A stretch of 64,000 nt of DNA from Sparassis latifolia (Eukaryota; Basidiomycota; Agaricomycetes; Polyporales; Sparassidaceae): assembly GCA_018466975.1 (NCBI GenBank), contig CM031557.1:2728001-2792000 (forward strand), written 5' to 3'. Of this stretch, positions 58,207-64,000 are shown piece by piece. The position numbers and the translations under genes are program-made. The notes under the pieces are model-generated. The model worked only from the letters and a program-made list of their open reading frames with translations. It did no database searches and was not told the origin of the DNA. How positions within the stretch are numbered: position 1 is the stretch's first letter; every line of letters starts with the position of its first letter.

Positions 58207-59715
58207 ATGCATTCCGATAATGGAACCATCTTTCAACAGCCTGTGCAGGAAGTCATTCGTGAAGCCGTGGAGTCCTGCGCAGAACGAGTCAATTGTGATG
58301 ATGGGCATAGCAAGGTTGTGTACGAATTGATCTACAAATTACGCCATACCGACGAGAGTCTCCGACGTCTGGATTGGAAGATCACGGAGCTAGAAGCTCT
58401 CCTCGCGCCTATGCAGTATCTTCCCGACACGCTGCTACTGGCCATCTTCAAGGCAGGTTGCAGGCAGCCACGTCCAGAGCCGGACGTATGGTTACCTTTT
58501 CCTATGCTCGTTGCCTCCGTGTCGCGTCGCTGGAGAAATCTTACTCTTACCACGCCCACCCTTTGGACGAACCTGCATATTTCCATGGAGGGACCCCGTT
58601 CTTGGGCGAGTCTTGCACTCACACGATCTGCAACGCACCTGCTGGACATCACTATCGACGGTCGTGTAGAGTCCACCAGTCGACTAGAGGAGATTGCGAC
58701 ACATGGACACGCAGAGGCTCCTCGCCGCACGCCGACAATAGTTTCGCGCTTGAACTTGCTCGTCCCGCACAGCAATCGCTGGCGCAAATTCACGGTCATA
58801 ACCCATCATTCCATCGACATCAAAGTAGTAGGCGAAATCATAAAGAACGTGCAATCGCCTTTCCTCGAGCATCTCCGACTGTCTCTCACTGGCAGCGGTC
58901 CCGCGGGTAACCAGGAGGTTCCCCTTCCTGCTATCCTCGGAGGGGGCGCGCCCATGCTGTCTGCTGTGCGCTTGGACAGCGTCTCCCTCCCGTGGAGATC
59001 TATGCCCCTCTCTGGTCTGTCGGCGATCGACATTCGCTGGATGTGGGATCGAACCAAGCTGATGTATCCCCAATTCCGCGACCTCCTAGCAGATTCACCC
59101 TCGCTGCAGCGGCTTATCCTGCGAGGCCGGCACGTCGAGCTCCGCCCCAGCTCGACGTACGAGTCTATCCATGTACCCTCTCTCCGCTACCTGGAATTGT
59201 CGGGTGATAACATCTGCCGCCTGTCCTCGATCCTCATCACACCCGAGCTCGAGACGCTGGCGCTCGTGAATGTGGACGAGAGCGAGTTCCGCGAGTTCGT
59301 CGGCTCGTTGTCGTCAGTCAAGATCCGCTACTCTGCATTGCGCTTCCTCATCTTCGTTAACGTCACCACCTGTGACCTGTCGTCAGGGTTCACGGAGGCG
59401 TTCCCCAACATCGTACAGCTCACGATCATTAATTCGCATGCTAATCATTTTGTTGAACTCATGCTGAGGAAGCATGACAGCATGTACCCTGGCCCCGACA
59501 CGGGCATCTGGCCATTGTTGAACACGATTGTGCTGATAGCTGACGATGTGAATTACGACAGACTCCGTCAGATGCTCCTCAAGCGCACTGCGGAACAGCT
59601 GGCGGTGCAGCGTTTGATTTTGAATGGGATCTACACACACAATCATCAATATGTGTCACCGTTGATGGATTTGGTGAAGGTTGATGGTATCTCTGTACTG
59701 GAAGGAGATATGTAG
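58207..59715 (+). CDS. F-box protein with leucine-rich region (502 aa)
   Basis: A single exon. Residues about 10-68 are a helical segment typical of agaricomycete F-box proteins. The F-box runs about 69-123 (YLPDTLLLAIFKAG, then LVASVSRRWRNLTLTTPTLW). The rest has irregular leucine-rich strands (LRYLELSGDNICRL; LETLALVNVDE; LRFLIFVNV). F-box proteins recruit substrates to SCF ubiquitin ligases through Skp1. The leucine-rich part would choose the substrate, which is unknown. The ATG at 58207 is the first in frame after a stop-free stretch, and a longer N-terminus with a shifted frame lies just upstream. Such genes are very numerous in these fungi. Confidence 0.85.
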   Translation: MHSDNGTIFQQPVQEVIREAVESCAERVNCDDGHSKVVYELIYKLRHTDESLRRLDWKITELEALLAPMQYLPDTLLLAIFKAGCRQPRPEPDVWLPFPMLVASVSRRWRNLTLTTPTLWTNLHISMEGPRSWASLALTRSATHLLDITIDGRVESTSRLEEIATHGHAEAPRRTPTIVSRLNLLVPHSNRWRKFTVITHHSIDIKVVGEIIKNVQSPFLEHLRLSLTGSGPAGNQEVPLPAILGGGAPMLSAVRLDSVSLPWRSMPLSGLSAIDIRWMWDRTKLMYPQFRDLLADSPSLQRLILRGRHVELRPSSTYESIHVPSLRYLELSGDNICRLSSILITPELETLALVNVDESEFREFVGSLSSVKIRYSALRFLIFVNVTTCDLSSGFTEAFPNIVQLTIINSHANHFVELMLRKHDSMYPGPDTGIWPLLNTIVLIADDVNYDRLRQMLLKRTAEQLAVQRLILNGIYTHNHQYVSPLMDLVKVDGISVLEGDM

Positions 59716-59907
59716 CTGCCTAGTTGCAGTGTTGTGTAAGTCTGAGTATTGTGTCCTCTCAACTCATTCTGATTCTTCGCCCCCGTGCCGGCCTAGTTGA
59801 TGTTGTCAAGGCCTACTTTGTACTGGAAAGTCATGTCTATGCTGCTTAGCAATGCACCCTCTCAAAGTCTTCACGAGCTGCCGCTGCGCCTTGCGAAAAT
59901 CCATGTT

Positions 59908-61706
59908 CTACAGACATACCTCGATTACTGCACTGAGATTTGAAGGAACTATATGCTGCTCACCATATTCCCAGAGGTTGTTCTGCCCCTTGTCTCTCGC
60001 GTGTTCTTGCACCCTTCTCTTTGCCCATGGGCCCTTGAAGCCCAGCTCTGGAGTAGGTGCAGAGTGTGGTGCAGGGCCTAACGCAGAGAAAAACATGTAT
60101 GCGTCTTCCCACCCCTTCAAGAAACCGTCACTAAATCTCCAATGCTCATAACTGCCTGGGTACTGCAACCAGTAGGAGGAGTGTTGACCTCGAAAAAATG
60201 ACCTATATGAGTCCCTTGCAAGTTGCCGTCGTCAAATACTCACCAAGTGCCAGATCTCTTGCCGCATCTCTCCTAGCACTGTGGTCCGTGTCGTATATCA
60301 CCGACGTGCGCGCTACCAGGCCTACTGAAGACGGGAAATTTCCAGCATCCACAGCATCCCGCAGTGACCACCCCCTATCTCCCCTATGTTCCTTTTTGTA
60401 CGTCCAGAAAAACCAGCCTGCACAATACCGATCATACAGCTGTATTTGGGCTTCCACGTACTCGCGCTTGGCCCGATTCTCGTCGTCCACGCACTGCAGT
60501 GAACCAGGATTGAGCGCACCAGACCATTCTGCCACGACGAGCGCACACCCGGCGCCTTCCAGCTTCTGCGACACCCTCGAGAACATTTGCGGAGCCCACT
60601 CGTTCGGATCTCTGAGGGCGTGCGTGTGTTGTGACACGGGCGTCGAGGCATCTCCGGGTGTGAAGCAGCGATAGAGATGATGGTCCAGCACGGCAAAGTG
60701 CACCGCGGCGCCGCCTAGGAAGTCCGCATACTGATCCGTCATCCATGCGTCACCGATATACAGCGGCACGCCGGGGTCGATCGTCCGCATCTCGCGGAAC
60801 GTGTCGAGGTACCACTTTTGTAGCGCGCTGTTGTGTGACTGCGGTTGGGGCTCGTTAAGCAGCTCAATGCCAACGAGGTTCGAGAGCGGCGGAGCGTGGG
60901 AGTTGGCAAACGCAGTCAAGTGGGAGAGGAATGTAGACAAGATGTGGGTAGTGTGCGGCATGTTATATGAGTTCGTGAAAAAGGACGGGTTAGACGAGGA
61001 AGTTCCGGAGTGAGAGTCTGCGTTCTGTTTTCCTGGTGCAGCATGTAAATCTGCCCCAATTGTAAGTGGGGCTCTCGACGATAGGTGGGGGAGAGACTTG
61101 CCAAACAGTACCCCGATACCGTATCGGTGCGCGGTAGCGAGCGCGTTGGTGATTCTGGCCCATGCGCCTCGGAACACATGTTCAAAGTTCGCAAAGTCTG
61201 TTCCTTGCAAGACTGAGGGGTCGGCCCCGCATATGTGGTAGTAGCCGATCTGAGTAACTCGTCGGTACATGACATTCTACATTGTCCGGGCTGAGAGAAT
61301 GTCGCCCACCGGAATGCGGACAGTGTTGATTCCCCTTGCAGCAATCCAAGCCCAGTCTTGTTCTGTTATCCAAGTATCCCAATGGTGTTCCAACACTTCC
61401 TGAGCCCTGGAGCCCTGTGCAACATCGAGGTCACTCTGAGCAGGGCCGTTGGCGAAACGGAAAGGCATATCTGTGATCCATCGCTCAAGAACGAACCACG
61501 AGCCTGGAATATTCAGCATCCAAACATTCTTCAACCTGTCCGGAAAGGTGGGAATACATACCTAGGTTTACACCTCGCTGCTTGCGGTAGCGGTAGAAAT
61601 CTGCCTGACTAGGCAGAACAGCAGGCGGGCATAGAGGGACTGAGACCTGTGACTGGACCACTACAGAATTGGAATGGTGCTTTAGTAAGTTTGACAGTTT
61701 GTGCAT
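59908..61706 (-). CDS. GH5 family glucan 1,3-beta-glucosidase-like (524 aa)
   Basis: Exons 61562-61706, 61310-61503, 61102-61249, 60244-61050 and 59908-60188. Motifs: GVNLGSWFVLERWI, GINTVRIPIGYYHI, DLHAAPGKQN, GIELLNEP with the proton donor Glu229, and VVAEWSGAL with the nucleophile Glu337, followed by AGWFFWTYK. This matches the exo-beta-1,3-glucanase branch of GH5 that acts on cell-wall glucan. No signal peptide is visible at either possible start (61706 or 61769), so a cytosolic or unconventional location is possible. Intron 3 is GC-AG (GCAAGT...GGCAG), 51 nt and in frame, so it could also be retained. The last acceptor is GAG. A variant 3' end using a 42-nt intron would add a different tail ending at 59806. 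Confidence 0.85.
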
Positions 61707-61942
61707 GGCAGCAGGTAGTAAGAGCCCTGGCCGCCGCGCTGCTATGATGTCAGAACCTTGGCGGGTCACCTGATATGAACGCGATAGGTCACACAGTTGT
61801 CACGACAGTTGGTCACGCGAGGTGCATCTGGCGCAGTACAAACGCACCGACAAACCATGAAATAGCAACACAGCAGTGTCAATAACACAAAAATGTCTGC
61901 ATGTAACAAGCCCAGTCCGCAATTATCCGCCAGCGCCTGCAT

Positions 61943-64000
61943 CTACGGTAGCGACAAGAACAGCTCAAGCAGCTTGGGGAAATTTGGAGTGCCGACTCCC
62001 GTAACGGGATCCCAACCAGGTTGCGCGTGGTACCCATCTATGCCGCAGCCGGGATTTGTCCCGTTCGTGATGTCGTTGAATGCCGCCATACCGCGGGCAG
62101 TATAGATCTGCATTGTCCACAGATAAGATGGGTGAACACGCCATTATGCACGCGCGAGCCACAGAGGGATACGCACGGTCGGATTAATGAAGCCCACAGG
62201 GCCTTTACCCAGAGCGAGGCGCGCGTCATTAACGGCGGACAGGATGGCAGCGGAGACAGGGCTCGCGCAAGAGGTTCCATACACCAACAAGAACGCACCC
62301 TGTACAGCGACGACGTAGTTTGCGCTGCATGTTCAGCGCGTTAGTACACGCGCACGCGCATGGGAGCAGGTGTAAACGTACCCATTCGCAGCGATGTCAG
62401 GAAATGCACGCGACGTGCTGGTCGAGTTCCAGATGTCCGCAGGGTACGGCGGCGGGTACTGCGTGAGGTACGACTCGACGGCCGTCTTCTGGTACGAAGA
62501 CATGGCGAACACGTTGGACCACCCGCCGCCTGAGTAGATTACTTGCTCGCATGCACTCTCCGGTTCAAAGACCTGCTCGAGTGCTCTCATCAATTCGGGG
62601 CGTACTGGGATGGTGAACTACGGACGCACAGATGCCCCGGGATTGACCTGCGTGGCGCCAACGCTCGTCACGTACGGACAGGTTGAGGGAAACTTAGGGT
62701 TGAAGATCGTCCCACCGTACGTCTGCGACCCGTTGGGGTTGAGGCAAATACCACCGGCTCCGGCAACGCCGTAGTCACCCGATGAGTAGAGGATCGTAGT
62801 ACCCATGAGGCCGAGCTGCCACACACTGCAAGTTAAGTATCACTGTCTTCAGCGAGGAGAAAATATATAACCTTTGCGTACTCGGCACACTGGCGTTCCA
62901 TGTAGAAAGGCGTCAAATTCGCTTCTTCGTGTGAACAAGAAGTGGACAGGATGTAGGCGGGCGTAACAGTGCCGCATGCCTCGGGACCTACAGACGCTCT
63001 CAGAAAAGGCGCGGGAAAAGATCAAAGCGCCGCACCTTGATAGCCTCCGTAGGGATCGGGATAAATACCGTCAAAGGACGGATCGTCGCCTCCCTCAAAT
63101 GTGCAGTATGACCCGTCCAAAGCGTCGAGGAGGTTGTTGAATGACTCGGAGGCACCTGTGCATTGGCAACATTAGATCGCATATTCATTGGGCGCATCCA
63201 CTCACCCTCAATTTCGTCCCCCACTTGGTACAAAGTGACGGTCTGTTCCGAGCCGACGAGTGACATGGAATATTGAAGATCGAGGTTCGATTCACCGTTG
63301 ACAAAGAATCCTGAATTATTCGCGTCCAAGTAACCTGTGATTCATGAGCGACGTCTGGAGGACATAGCGTAAGAAGTTGAGGCTCACCTCCATCGATGGA
63401 ATTCAAATTTGGCCTTTCACCAACCTGGCTGGGGGAGAAGTTGGTGAAGAACATGTCGAGATCGGCTCCAACGTAAGCCTGAGGAGTGTACTCAGCTGGA
63501 CAACAAAGGTCAGGGGCGGGAGGTATAGCGAGGCTTGATCTATACTCACCGACCGCCAAGGAGTTTTTGTGGGGGGCGACGGGAACATACTGAAATTCGT
63601 ACAAGGCACGCAGGCAGTTTGGAGTAATCTGCTGATCGCAATCCTCGAGCTCGTTCTTGATTTCCTGTCCCAGAATCAGTGTCGCGAACGGAAGACGAGA
63701 AAAGATCATTTCAGACAGACCTGAATTGTTCCGGTCGTCTTAGGGAAGCTGGCACCAAAACCAGGCTGGCCTGCATTCTTCGCCGAAACATCGCGTGACC
63801 CTAACTTACGATGAGTGTCGCGCTTATGCTTGACATCGAAGTGGAGTGTCGGGGTGATAAGTTCGACATGCTTGGAGACGTGGTCAGGGAGGTGATATCG
63901 ATCCGCACATGTAATGTGCTCGCGACCGTCCTCCTCCCCGAACTGGTACATATAGTACTCAGTGTCGAGTAACCACTCGGCCTCCTCGATCGTCACATTG
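61943..64000 (-). CDS. sedolisin (S53) tripeptidyl peptidase, 5' end outside the window
   Basis: Ten exons are visible: 63721-64000 (continues beyond the edge), 63550-63664, 63388-63495, 63206-63334, 63036-63155, 62872-62987, 62630-62815, 62382-62572, 62177-62324 and 61943-62107. Exons 1-2 carry the pro-domain (EAEWLLDTEYYMYQF, then NCLRALYEFQYVP). The peptidase domain has the Glu/Asp pair in NGESNLDLQYS, the oxyanion Asp in SSGDYGVAG and the catalytic Ser in GTSCASPV, followed by the calcium-site region FNDITNGTNPGC and DPVTGVGTPNF. Sedolisins are secreted acid proteases that remove tripeptides and help fungi feed on protein. The signal peptide would lie outside the window. All active-site residues are present. 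Confidence 0.92.

Noticed and set aside
59806..59877. Alternative last exon of the GH5 gene
   Set aside because: It would need a 42-nt intron (59878-59919), shorter than the others here. The simpler stop at 59908 was kept, with the alternative noted.
1..64000. CRISPR arrays, bacterial operons or prokaryotic RBS signals
   Set aside because: The DNA is eukaryotic with spliced genes. The only short regular repeats are the 16-bp and 63-bp tandem arrays, which have no spacers.

Overview
The window looks like nuclear DNA of an agaricomycete basidiomycete, probably a polypore-type wood decayer (inference). Genes carry many 50-65 nt introns with GTRNGT...CTAAC...YAG signals. The families seen are typical of that group: two DUF6699 proteins, an alpha-type protein kinase, a basidiomycete integrase-core protein, an IRG-like GTPase, an arrestin with a PPxY motif, an F-box protein, a GH5 glucanase and a sedolisin protease.

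Layout. (1) 1-3720: left flank with a 404-bp MITE and a DUF6699 gene. (2) 3721-26692: copy 1 of a compound repeat, in the order P-Q-q-R-GTPase-S. It is split after P by a 12,892-bp insertion at 7442-20333. That insertion has 87-bp terminal inverted repeats and a 6-bp target duplication. It carries a broken dna2 fragment, an intact seven-exon integrase gene, a broken CBM21 fragment and an intact nine-exon alpha-kinase gene. (3) 26693-31110: two tandem short-chain dehydrogenase genes and a third, decayed copy. (4) 31112-41430: copy 2 of the compound repeat, on the opposite strand and in circularly permuted order (GTPase-S-P-Q-q-R). It lacks the 12.9-kb insertion and so preserves the empty site. 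(5) 41431-51777: degraded sequence with a copia fragment and a second DUF6699 gene. (6) 51778-64000: ordinary gene-dense sequence holding an AT-hook protein, a small basic protein, an arrestin, an F-box protein, a GH5 enzyme and a sedolisin cut by the window edge.

Each copy of the compound repeat carries the same two genes: an N-myristoylation-motif, coiled-coil, IRG-like GTPase and a small six-cysteine secreted protein. In the secreted-protein pair the signal-peptide exon and both introns are almost identical, while the mature exons differ at nearly every site that changes an amino acid. This pattern, and the large integrase-bearing, gene-capturing element with its preserved empty site, are the two strongest results.

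Limits: everything was read by eye. Splice sites were inferred from consensus and reading-frame continuity. Family names come from recognised motifs, not from searches.
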